From the NCBI GenBank assembly GCA_010027295.1, contig RGVM01000179.1:1-6009 (forward strand): DNA of 6,009 bases, given 5' to 3'. The translations under genes were made by a program, and so were the position numbers. Position 1 is the first letter of the stretch. Each line of letters starts with the position of its first letter. Positions 1-5,831 of this stretch are shown here, in pieces. The notes beneath the pieces were generated by a model. It did no database searches. It worked only from the letters and a program-made list of their open reading frames with translations, and was not told where the DNA came from. The DNA comes from Chitinophagia bacterium. GTDB lineage: Bacteria > Bacteroidota > Bacteroidia > Chitinophagales > Chitinophagaceae.

Positions 1-844
1 ACCCGTCGGAGATGACGCGTGCATCGAGCAGGTCGGGGTCCAGCTGCAGGACGGAGGAAGGCACGAAGGGCAGCTGGTTCCACTGGGTGGCGATGGAAAG
101 GAGTCCGTAGATGCCGACGGGCAGCCAGCCGGCGCTGTTGAAATGGAAGATGGCCCCGGCCGCGTCGATGGCGGAGCTTAGGTCGTTGCCGAGGTTGGTG
201 GAGACCTCGGCCGTCGCAGGCTCGGGCTGCGACATGGCAGGGTCGACGTACAGCCGGATGGCATCGTCGGAGCCGGTGATGCGGTTGATCGTGTATTTCA
301 GCACGATGAGGTGCGGCGCGTTGAAGGAATAGGCATTGGAGGACCATGTCCTCGTGCCCGAGGAGCCCTTCTCGACGCCCAGCTGGAAGGAGGATGCCGA
401 GGCCTTGCGGGCGTAGAGCCGGACGATGAAGCTGAAGCTGCCGCCGCGGTCCACCAGCCGGAAGAAGCCGAACTCGTTGGAGCAGGTGCTCTCGCAGGTG
501 ACGTTGGAGAAGTTGACGACGAAGGCGGAGAAGACATCGCCCTCGGTGACCGACTGTGTCCAGGAGCGGCCCACGCCGTCGCGGCCGGGCCCCGTGAGGA
601 CCGACTTCTGCGCATTTCCGTAGCCGGCGAAGGCGATGGGCGTGACGGCGACCTTCTGGTTGCTGCAGATGGCTCCGGCGCAGTTGCCGCCGCCCCCGAT
701 GGAAGAGGTGCTGTTCGTCCACCCGCCCTGGCCGTTCAGGTCGCCGGCCGTATAGGTGCCGAAGTCGTCCTTCAGGAGCTGGGCGACAGCCAGCCCGGGC
801 GACAGGGTCAATGCCAGGGTCAGGGCCGGCAGGGTGCATCTCAT
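1..844 (-). CDS. Secreted surface protein, N-terminal part (Bacteroidota type; runs off the left edge)
   Basis: 281 codons are visible from an ATG at 842-844; the C-terminus lies beyond the window. A signal peptide is clear: MR, a hydrophobic Leu/Ala stretch (residues 4-20) and a likely cut after AVA (21) before Gln22. The mature part opens with LLKDDFGTYTAGDL followed by GQGGW, and continues as a Ser/Thr/Gly-rich, beta-strand-like domain. It has two close Cys pairs (C55/C60 and C117/C121) that may form disulfides in the periplasm or outside the cell. This opening and the later 'LIVLKYT...IRLYVDP' pattern resemble the repeated N-terminal modules of large Bacteroidota surface proteins, often exported by type IX secretion; the sorting domain that would prove this would be at the missing C-terminus. 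No enzymatic motif is visible. A GGGAG stretch lies just before the start. The gene is divergent from the serine hydrolase gene. Frame, signal peptide and codon use make the gene secure; its function is unknown. Confidence 0.88.
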   Translation of the reverse strand, partial: MRCTLPALTLALTLSPGLAVAQLLKDDFGTYTAGDLNGQGGWTNSTSSIGGGGNCAGAICSNQKVAVTPIAFAGYGNAQKSVLTGPGRDGVGRSWTQSVTEGDVFSAFVVNFSNVTCESTCSNEFGFFRLVDRGGSFSFIVRLYARKASASSFQLGVEKGSSGTRTWSSNAYSFNAPHLIVLKYTINRITGSDDAIRLYVDPAMSQPEPATAEVSTNLGNDLSSAIDAAGAIFHFNSAGWLPVGIYGLLSIATQWNQLPFVPSSVLQLDPDLLDARVISDG

Positions 845-906
845 GGTCTCCCGGTTGTGTGACCCTGAAGGTAGTGGAATCCCGGCCTCCCGCGCGCGGT
901 TCGGTT

Positions 907-914
907 TACATTTG
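907..914 (+). promoter_or_regulatory. Candidate Bacteroidota -7 promoter element (TAnnTTTG)
   Basis: TACATTTG matches the Bacteroidota -7 consensus TAnnTTTG and ends only 5 bases before the hydrolase ATG at 920. Transcription would then begin at or within a few bases of the start codon, giving a leaderless or nearly leaderless mRNA. No Shine-Dalgarno sequence precedes the ATG, which fits. Against it, no TTG-type -33 box is found about 20 bases upstream, where the sequence is C-rich. A six-base match is expected by chance about three times in a window this size on both strands, so position is the main support. Confidence 0.4.
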
Positions 915-919
915 TAGAT

Positions 920-2233
920 ATGAAGAGACTACTGATCCTGTTCGCCCTGCCTTTCCAACATGTGCTGGCGCAGGGTTTCGATACGGCCACGCTGGACCGA
1001 TACTTCGACGTGCTCGATTCCAACAGCCGCTTCATGGGCACCGTCGCGGTGCTTCGTGACGGCAGGCCCTTGTACGGCCGGTCCCTGGGAAAAGCGGACG
1101 TGGAGGCGGGTATCCCGGCGCAGGCGGCCACCCGCTACGGGGTGGGTTCGGTGACGAAGTCGTTCACCTCCGTGCTCGTGTTCAAGGCCGTGGAGAAGGG
1201 GCTTATCTCCCTCGACGACACGGTGGCACGCTGGTTCCCGCAGGTGCCGAACGCGGGGAGGATCACGGTGCGGCACCTGCTGACGCACCGCAGCGGACTG
1301 CACAACTTCACCGACAACCCCGGCTATGCGCGCTGGATGTCGAAGTCCTTCGGTGCGGCCGAGATGCTGGACACCGTGGCGGCCCAGCGCACCGACTTCG
1401 CGCCGGGCGAGAAGTATGCGTACAGCAATACCGGCTTCGTGCTGCTCACGCTGATCCTGGAGAAGGCCTGCGGCCGTCCGTATGCGACGTTGCTGGACCG
1501 GTGGATCCTGCGGCCGGGGCGACTTCGGGAGACGGTCTATCCCCCGGGGCCCGACACGGCGGCTAGGGCGGCCCGTTCCTATGCCTGGCTGTTCGGGGGC
1601 TGGCGGCGGCAGCCGGTGACGCATCCCTCCGTGCCGACGGGGGCCGGCGCCATCCGATCGACGGCCGGGGATATCGCCCGTTTCGCACAGCTGCTGTTCG
1701 AAGGGCGCTTCATCTCCAAGGCCAGTCTCGGCGAGATGACGAGGATGCGCGACAACGTGGGCTGCGGCATCTTCCAGATTCCGGCCGGCGGGAAGAGGGC
1801 TTTCGGTCACGGGGGTAGGATTGATGGCTTCGAGTCCGTCTATATCCATCTCCCCGATGAGGGCCTGACGGTGGCCATCCTCTCCAACGGCGCGAACCTG
1901 CCGTTCAACGATGTCACCATCGCCGTCATGGGGGCTGCGCTGGGCATGCCCGTCGAGATCCCCCGTTTCGACAACATCACCCTCTCCGATGCGGAGCTGG
2001 ACCGGTACGCGGGCGTGTATGCGAGCCGACAGTTGCCGATGAAGATCACCATCACCCGTCGGGATGGGAAGCTGATGGCGCAGGCCACGGGGCAGGCGGC
2101 CTTCGGCCTGGAGGCGCACGGGGAGGGGCGGTTCTCGTTCCGCCAGGCAGGCATCGAGATGCGCTTCGATGTGGAGAAGGGACAGATGGTGCTGATGCAG
2201 GGTGGCGGGAGGTTTGTGTTTGAAAGGGAGTGA
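920..2233 (+). CDS. Exported serine hydrolase, class C beta-lactamase / D-alanyl-D-alanine carboxypeptidase family
   Basis: 437 residues, complete. The N-terminus (MKRLLILFALPF...VLAQ) is a signal peptide, probably cut near residue 18, so the enzyme works in the periplasm or outside. The three family signatures are present in order and at normal spacing: SVTK (S77 nucleophile, K80 base), YSN (Y168, N170) and HGG (297-299, in place of the KTG of true beta-lactamases). Supporting family patterns are RHLLTHRSGL (118-127), a PG after the Asp-Phe at 159-160, and GAGAIRSTAGDIARF (241-255). Residues from about 358 on (YAGVY...) form the small beta-rich C-terminal domain common in this family. Such proteins hydrolyse D-amino-acid peptides, beta-lactams or small esters; the substrate cannot be told from sequence, and HGG argues against a specialised beta-lactamase. 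It is monocistronic, divergent from the secreted protein gene, with hydrolase-like GC content shared by the flanks. ATG at 920 is chosen because it gives the intact signal peptide. Confidence 0.95.
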   Translation: MKRLLILFALPFQHVLAQGFDTATLDRYFDVLDSNSRFMGTVAVLRDGRPLYGRSLGKADVEAGIPAQAATRYGVGSVTKSFTSVLVFKAVEKGLISLDDTVARWFPQVPNAGRITVRHLLTHRSGLHNFTDNPGYARWMSKSFGAAEMLDTVAAQRTDFAPGEKYAYSNTGFVLLTLILEKACGRPYATLLDRWILRPGRLRETVYPPGPDTAARAARSYAWLFGGWRRQPVTHPSVPTGAGAIRSTAGDIARFAQLLFEGRFISKASLGEMTRMRDNVGCGIFQIPAGGKRAFGHGGRIDGFESVYIHLPDEGLTVAILSNGANLPFNDVTIAVMGAALGMPVEIPRFDNITLSDAELDRYAGVYASRQLPMKITITRRDGKLMAQATGQAAFGLEAHGEGRFSFRQAGIEMRFDVEKGQMVLMQGGGRFVFERE

Positions 2234-2723
2234 GGGGCGGAGGGTACCATACCTGCGAGAGCATAGCCTGCCCTTTCGGGAACCCTTTCAGACCTAGCTT
2301 CGAGAGTGCCCGCTAGCCGTGGCACTCTGCCTGTGGTGCCCCCCTTCATGCCATTCAGGCCCCCGGCAAGACCGAAATATCAAGATAAGCGCAAGGTTAC
2401 GGTCCAAGCTCTAGCCTCGAATGAGGCGAGAAGATCCGGAAGAAGCCTTGGCAGAGAGTAATTGCCAGGATGAAGGCAGGCTTCGGAATGTGGACAATAT
2501 TGCCGAAATCAGAATCTAGTGGTGATTCGACTTTCTTTGCTTCATGAAACGTACGGATCAAGAATGATCACGACAGTCCGCGAACATGGTCATCCAGGAA
2601 GACGCGTTGCTTAAAAAAACCACGCCCAACTTCAGGAAACCAACTTGATTTGAACGTGCATCTCCCCTAAGAATAGGATTCACCCATACCCATCCTTTTT
2701 CCCCAGACACAAACGTATCACTT
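2234..2723. other. 490-bp intergenic stretch; base composition changes inside it
   Basis: No convincing gene is seen on either strand. The first ~140 bases keep the high GC of the hydrolase gene and contain the inverted repeat at 2303-2328. From about 2376 the sequence becomes AT-rich and stays so through the nuclease gene. It holds only short open frames, the clearest being 32 codons at 2421-2519, and an A7 run near 2612-2618. An upstream methyltransferase or antitoxin gene, which would explain the nuclease, is not visible here even in broken form. Confidence 0.6.
2303..2328 (+). terminator. Inverted repeat downstream of the hydrolase gene, candidate terminator
   Basis: AGAGTGCC and GGCACTCT form a perfect 8-bp stem around a 10-base loop, 69 bases after the hydrolase stop codon. 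There is no T-run after it, so it is not a classical intrinsic terminator; it could still slow RNA polymerase or stabilise the 3' end. Its right arm contains CGTGGCAC partly from the loop, an 8-mer also found in the stem at 4185-4210. Confidence 0.4.
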
Positions 2724-3572
2724 ATGCCAACCCCTTTCCTTGACAGCTTGAACAGGTCCTTAGAAAAGAAGGAGCTTACCAATCTTTACATCTATGAAAT
2801 TCTGATTGACGACTATCTGAAGTCGATCGATGCATACAAGGGTCTCCTGACTACGGAAGTCGCCCGGCTGGTGAAGGATGGCCAAAGCAAAGGCAGGTAT
2901 GTCAAGAACTACTACGAATCCTATCTGAACAGGAAGGTCAGGCCCGGTCAGCTGGGCCTGTCCCCAGAGGGACGATACCACCTTCTGAATGAAGACCAGG
3001 ACCCGGTTCGACTTGCAGAGTTGCTGAAGAAGATCTCCGATAGGATCGACGAACCGGACCCTATCCATGAAAGGATAGATTATATCAACAGCGAGTTCGA
3101 TATTGAAAGCTTGATCGGCAAGGTTTCCGAATGGATACGAGAAGGGACCGCCAATGATCTAGAGGTTGCATCCTATTGCGTATTGAGGATGCACTTCTCA
3201 CAATTCGGGTTCAAGCTTCACCGGTTTTCTTCCACAAATGCGAATGACGGAGGGGCTGACTACATAGGTGGGGATGTGGTATATTGTGTCACTACCCAGT
3301 TGAATGTCGGAAAGCTCGAGTCCGATATGTTCAAGACGCATGCCGACAAGGTCTTCATCCACCGAAACACCCTCGATAGAAAGACGCAGGAGGCGATAGG
3401 AAATTATATGAATACAGGCACTGAAAATGGAAGGATACTCAAGGTCATCCATGCCGACGAGATTGCCCATGGATTCCTGTCCAGCCTTTCCTCGGACATG
3501 AAAAAGAATAATCGGACCCTTCTGGAATTCAAAGAGTCTCTGGCATCCGAGTTCAGCAAAGAATTGCCATGA
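2724..3572 (+). CDS. Putative PD-(D/E)xK-type nuclease, possibly a HaeII-like restriction endonuclease without partner
   Basis: 282 residues, no signal peptide or membrane segment, so cytoplasmic. The N-terminal half (about 1-140) is charged and helix-rich. Residues 145-192 resemble a restriction-endonuclease core: a helix with E147 (DLEVASYCVLR), then FGFKLHRFS, then NDGGAD (174-179, candidate metal-binding D175/D179) and a strand VVYCVTTQ (185-192). In Mrr-like nucleases the last strand carries (E/Q)xK; here the same place reads TTQ, so the catalytic lysine is missing or replaced. KLESD (197-201) and KVFIHRN (209-215) look like the next helix and strand of the fold. Overall shape recalls HaeII-type restriction enzymes, from memory only. 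No methyltransferase is adjacent. GC is much lower than in the flanking genes, suggesting transfer. ATG at 2724 is the first Met after an in-frame stop at 2646; no Shine-Dalgarno is visible. Real gene very likely; nuclease assignment moderate; enzyme activity uncertain. Confidence 0.65.
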   Translation: MPTPFLDSLNRSLEKKELTNLYIYEILIDDYLKSIDAYKGLLTTEVARLVKDGQSKGRYVKNYYESYLNRKVRPGQLGLSPEGRYHLLNEDQDPVRLAELLKKISDRIDEPDPIHERIDYINSEFDIESLIGKVSEWIREGTANDLEVASYCVLRMHFSQFGFKLHRFSSTNANDGGADYIGGDVVYCVTTQLNVGKLESDMFKTHADKVFIHRNTLDRKTQEAIGNYMNTGTENGRILKVIHADEIAHGFLSSLSSDMKKNNRTLLEFKESLASEFSKELP

Positions 3573-3588
3573 GGCCCTATAATGGGCT
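3573..3588 (+). terminator. Weak hairpin immediately after the nuclease gene
   Basis: GCCC (3574-3577) and GGGC (3584-3587) pair around the 6-base loop TATAAT, with an outer G-T wobble at 3573/3588. It begins at the base after the stop codon. Only ATCCTTTC follows, not a real T-run, and the stem is short, so a terminator role is tentative. Confidence 0.22.
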
Positions 3589-3603
3589 ATCCTTTCAATA
3601 CAA

Positions 3604-3625
3604 TCCATGTACACTCATTCATGGA
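3604..3625. repeat. Short inverted repeat TCCATG...CATGGA
   Basis: Two perfect 6-bp arms around a 10-base spacer, 32 bases after the nuclease stop codon. It may be part of the transcript's 3' end structure or a chance match; arms are short. Confidence 0.25.
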
Positions 3626-3735
3626 GTATCAATGCTACAACAATGGTATTTCACTTCCTTTCTATATCCGATAGGTTGAAGTCGTACTCTCTGGAATACA
3701 CCCTTATTTTTCATTGGATTCTATCCATTCAAATT

Positions 3736-3745
3736 GGCGTACGCC
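3736..3745. repeat. Perfect 10-bp palindrome GGCGTACGCC
   Basis: A self-complementary GC-rich site inside AT-rich surroundings. It could be a dimeric protein-binding site or a methylation/recognition site, but no gene start lies close enough downstream on either strand to make it a clear operator. Confidence 0.3.
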
Positions 3746-3802
3746 CATAATGATGTATCCTGCTAATGCATTCATTTGATACACCTGCGCCTCTTTCTTT
3801 TA

Positions 3803-4183
3803 TCAGCCACCCCCGCAGGTTCCGGATGTCCCCGCATAATGCTCTGACATGCCGGCGGTGTGGTTCCGTATCTCTTCGAAAAGACTGTTAGGGTATTGTA
3901 CTCGGATTCTCCTGCCGAAGGAGAGGCGGAGTTTATCGTTGTGGGTCTCGGTCTTGAAGTTCTTTTAGCTGACTTTGAACACGCAACTGTGGTGGATCGC
4001 GTTGAAGAAGGTCTGCAGGTGTTAGATGCCCTCGTATTCTCGGTTGTAGTCCAAGGCGATGGCGACGGTGTCGGACCGTCCCGTCCGCATGTCGGCCTAC
4101 AGGTAGACGAAGCGCCACGGCTTGCCGGTTCTCACGGAGATAGGTCTGACGAGTTTGCCGAAAAGACAGGCTTTGAGTTCGCA
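3803..4183 (-). pseudogene. Decayed gene of unknown family, three in-frame stop codons
   Basis: Read on the minus strand in one frame from CELKACLFGK to a TGA at 3803-3805 directly followed by TAA, this stretch looks like former protein: patterns such as RTGKPWRFVYL, SDTVAIALDYNREYEGI, FFNAIHHSCVFKVS and GRRIRVQYPNSLFEEI. Between 4183 and 3860, about 81 of 105 sense codons end in G or C (hand count), a coding bias like that of the high-GC flanks. The frame is interrupted by TAG (4097-4099), TAA (4022-4024) and TAA (3965-3967). No frameshift is needed to connect the segments. I do not recognise the family; a mobile-element remnant is possible because of the setting, but no transposase motif is visible. 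The 5' end is unclear: the frame stays open to a Met at 4261, but that part contains a strong hairpin and looks less coding. It lies downstream of, and in the same direction as, the dehydrogenase operon. Confidence 0.6.
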
Positions 4184-4184
4184 G

Positions 4185-4210
4185 GCGTGGCACCCGGGAC
4201 GGTGCCACGC
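4185..4210. repeat. Strong inverted repeat: 10-bp perfect stem, 6-base loop
   Basis: GCGTGGCACC (4185-4194) and GGTGCCACGC (4201-4210) pair perfectly around CGGGAC. It lies 94 bases beyond the dehydrogenase stop codon in that gene's direction, so it could end the minus-strand operon transcript, although no T-run follows. It also sits at the apparent 5' end of the pseudogene frame and shares CGTGGCAC with the inverted repeat at 2303-2328, so it may instead mark an element boundary. Confidence 0.5.
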
Positions 4211-4304
4211 GGATCCGATATTGCATGCCTCGCGGAACCTACGTGCATGTAGCCGCCCCATTTCCCTCAAGACATCCGGGTGACCGCTACCGCCCGAGCG
4301 AGGA

Positions 4305-5324
4305 TCAGCCGAAGCGGAGCCCATCGAGGGCCTCATCCGCCCAAGCTTCGGTGATGGGGATGTCGTTGATGCAGGTGTGCCAGAGGTGTGACCTTCGTGC
4401 CACGAAGCTGCGCAGGGCGAGGAGCGAGGCTTTCAGGTCGGGCCGGGAGATGCCGAGGATGTCGGGATGGTGGGGCAGGCCGGCCTCCTGCATCACTTCC
4501 CGGATGCCTGCTTCGTCGTTGCCCTGGAGGCGACTCATCAGGAGGATGCCCATGCCGATGATATAGCCGTGGACGAAGGGGCGTTGCAGTCTTTCCTCGA
4601 GTTCATAGAAGAGGTAGTGCTCGGAGCCTTCCTCGATGCGGAAATGGCCGATGCCGAGGCAGATGCGGTTGAGGTCGAGGTAGCCTTCGACGATGGCCAT
4701 GAGGCCTTCGTCGCTGTTATCGCGTATCTGCGGCAGTTGCCGGTAGAGGGTGTCGAGGATTCTCCGGCCGCCCGCGATGGCGGCGGGGTCGAAAGGGTAT
4801 TCGGAGCGCCCCTGTGTGTGGGCGTGTGTCCAGTCGAAGGAGGCGGTGTGGATGGACAGGAGGTCGCCTATGCCCGCGATGTTGAGTTCCGGCGGTGCGG
4901 TGCGGAGGATGCCGTAGTCGATCACGAGCGGGTCCGGGGAGGCGGTGCCGACGTAGGCCACTTCGTGGTTGCGGCGGATGCCGGCGGCGGGTGTGGCGAA
5001 GGCGTTCACGCTAAGGATGGTGGGGATGCTGACGAGGCGGAGGCCCTTGCGCCAGGCGAGGTATTTCGCGGCGTCGATGGCCTGTCCGCCGCCGATGCCG
5101 AGGATGGTGTCGCAGGGTGGCAGGTTCCGGAGCCGTTCTTCGAGCCATGCTTCCTCGACCGTCTCGACGAATATGACCTGTTCGGGTGGCTTCCCGAGCC
5201 GGTCGGCGGTGACCTGCCAGGGGATGTCCATGGTGACGGCGACGTAGCGGCCGATGTCGCGGCCGAGTCCGCGGGCGGCGTCGCTGCCTGACCGGAGGCT
5301 GATGACGTTGGTATGGTCTGTCAT
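4305..5324 (-). CDS. NAD(P)- and metal-dependent dehydrogenase, glycerol-1-phosphate / iron-alcohol dehydrogenase superfamily
   Basis: 339 residues, complete, cytoplasmic. The nucleotide-binding loop is LGIGGGQAID (75-84), followed by the family's SIPTILSVNAFATP (99-112), the stretch that shapes the substrate and cofactor site. The three expected metal ligands are present: D154 (GIGDLLS), H236 (GSEHYLF) and H252 (FVHGYIIGMG). This order and spacing matches the fold of glycerol-1-phosphate dehydrogenase, glycerol dehydrogenase and 3-dehydroquinate synthase. Glycerol-1-phosphate dehydrogenases usually carry SHDG(I/F)ASP where this has SVNAFATP, so the substrate is uncertain; if it makes sn-glycerol-1-phosphate it would feed a prenylglyceryl-phosphate synthase, a type of enzyme known in Bacteroidota. 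Last gene of the operon: its ATG lies 9 bp after the acetyltransferase stop, so translation is probably coupled. Length and composition are normal for the family and the flanks. Family secure, reaction not. Confidence 0.9.
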   Translation of the reverse strand: MTDHTNVISLRSGSDAARGLGRDIGRYVAVTMDIPWQVTADRLGKPPEQVIFVETVEEAWLEERLRNLPPCDTILGIGGGQAIDAAKYLAWRKGLRLVSIPTILSVNAFATPAAGIRRNHEVAYVGTASPDPLVIDYGILRTAPPELNIAGIGDLLSIHTASFDWTHAHTQGRSEYPFDPAAIAGGRRILDTLYRQLPQIRDNSDEGLMAIVEGYLDLNRICLGIGHFRIEEGSEHYLFYELEERLQRPFVHGYIIGMGILLMSRLQGNDEAGIREVMQEAGLPHHPDILGISRPDLKASLLALRSFVARRSHLWHTCINDIPITEAWADEALDGLRFG

Positions 5325-5333
5325 ATCGGGGTG

Positions 5334-5831
5334 TTAGACGGGTATGTCGCTGAGGATGCCGCGGTAGATGCCGGGGTCGGAGCCTTTGATGGAGACGGCG
5401 CCGACGGCCTTTCGGTAGAAGTCGGCCGGGCCGACGCCTCCGATGATGGCGTAAGCGTAGCCCTGGTGCCGCATGGCCCGCAGGCAGTCGATGAGCAGGA
5501 GCCGGCCGAGGCCTCGGCCCTGGTGGTCGGGGTGCACGCCGGTGGGACCGAAGAAGTTGCGGTAGGCGGCGTCGTGGCAGGCGAAGCCCACGATCCGGGC
5601 GTTGTGGACAGCGATATGGCAGCCCACGGGTTGCAGGGAGAAGGCCACTTCGGCCTCGGAGGCCCATCCGTCGCCGTAGTGCTGACGCACCCATGCGACG
5701 AGGAGTGACTTCTCGGCGGCGAGGGCCGGTCGGATGTCATAGCCCTCCGATTCAAGCCGTTGGCGGAGACTGCCGGTCTCGGGCAGGTCGTAGAGCCTGA
5801 CGAGCATGTCGTGCATCGGGTGTTGTGTCAT
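5334..5831 (-). CDS. GNAT-family N-acetyltransferase
   Basis: 165 residues, complete. The acetyl-CoA-binding motif A is clear: GPTGVHPDHQGRGLGRLLL at 95-113, with the pyrophosphate-loop QGRGLG at 104-109. The preceding strand ARIVGFACH (78-86) and the following AYAIIGGVGPADFYRKA (126-142), with the usual Tyr near the thiol site (Y139), complete the fold. About 30 residues before the first strand form an extra N-terminal segment. The acceptor (amine, amino acid, protein or small molecule) cannot be told from sequence. Start at 5831 is supported by the ATGA overlap with the upstream membrane-protein gene and the lack of any other gap; Met6 and Met9 are possible alternatives. With the dehydrogenase 9 bp downstream it forms a co-transcribed unit, which suggests a shared small-molecule or lipid-related pathway, though nothing shows which. 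Confidence 0.92.
   Translation of the reverse strand: MTQHPMHDMLVRLYDLPETGSLRQRLESEGYDIRPALAAEKSLLVAWVRQHYGDGWASEAEVAFSLQPVGCHIAVHNARIVGFACHDAAYRNFFGPTGVHPDHQGRGLGRLLLIDCLRAMRHQGYAYAIIGGVGPADFYRKAVGAVSIKGSDPGIYRGILSDIPV

Larger units (their letters stand above)
3589..3802. other. AT-rich non-coding stretch between the nuclease gene and the pseudogene
   Basis: No coding frame of note is visible on either strand; one 60-base row (3661-3720) counts to about 37% GC. It contains an inverted repeat TCCATG/CATGGA at 3604-3625 and a 10-bp perfect palindrome at 3736-3745. This is the continuation of the AT-rich tract that carries the nuclease. Confidence 0.5.

Noticed and set aside
311..862. Long plus-strand open frame (183 codons), Ala/Gly/Val-rich
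   Set aside because: It is the antisense of the secreted-protein gene, with a composition typical of the complement of GC-rich coding DNA; the minus frame has a signal peptide and a sensible protein.
929..2119. Minus-strand open frame of 396 codons opposite the hydrolase
   Set aside because: Arg/His/Pro-rich shadow; the plus strand carries all three catalytic motifs of a known family.
2421..2519. 32-codon plus-strand frame in the intergenic stretch
   Set aside because: Too short, no ribosome-binding site, no recognisable motif; frames this long are expected by chance in AT-rich DNA.
2710..2717. TAnnTTTG match on the minus strand
   Set aside because: No -33 box and no credible downstream gene; about three such matches are expected by chance in a window this size.
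2558..2782. 74-codon minus-strand frame overlapping the nuclease start
   Set aside because: Its N-terminal third is antisense to the nuclease gene and no family pattern is visible. A TACGTTTG match at 2710-2717 on the minus strand could be a promoter for the rest of it, but it lacks a -33 box and such matches occur by chance.
3860..4252. 130-codon plus-strand frame rich in Val, Glu, Asp and Gly
   Set aside because: Reads as the antisense of the decayed minus-strand frame, whose third-position G/C bias is much stronger; no motif is recognised in the plus translation.
4467..5291. 274-codon plus-strand frame opposite the dehydrogenase
   Set aside because: Asp/Glu/Val/Ala-rich shadow of a gene with clear metal ligands and nucleotide-binding loop.
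5011..5694. 227-codon minus-strand Arg/Pro-rich frame spanning two operon genes
   Set aside because: Off-frame reading of the acetyltransferase and dehydrogenase genes; low-complexity Arg/His/Pro content is typical of such shadows.
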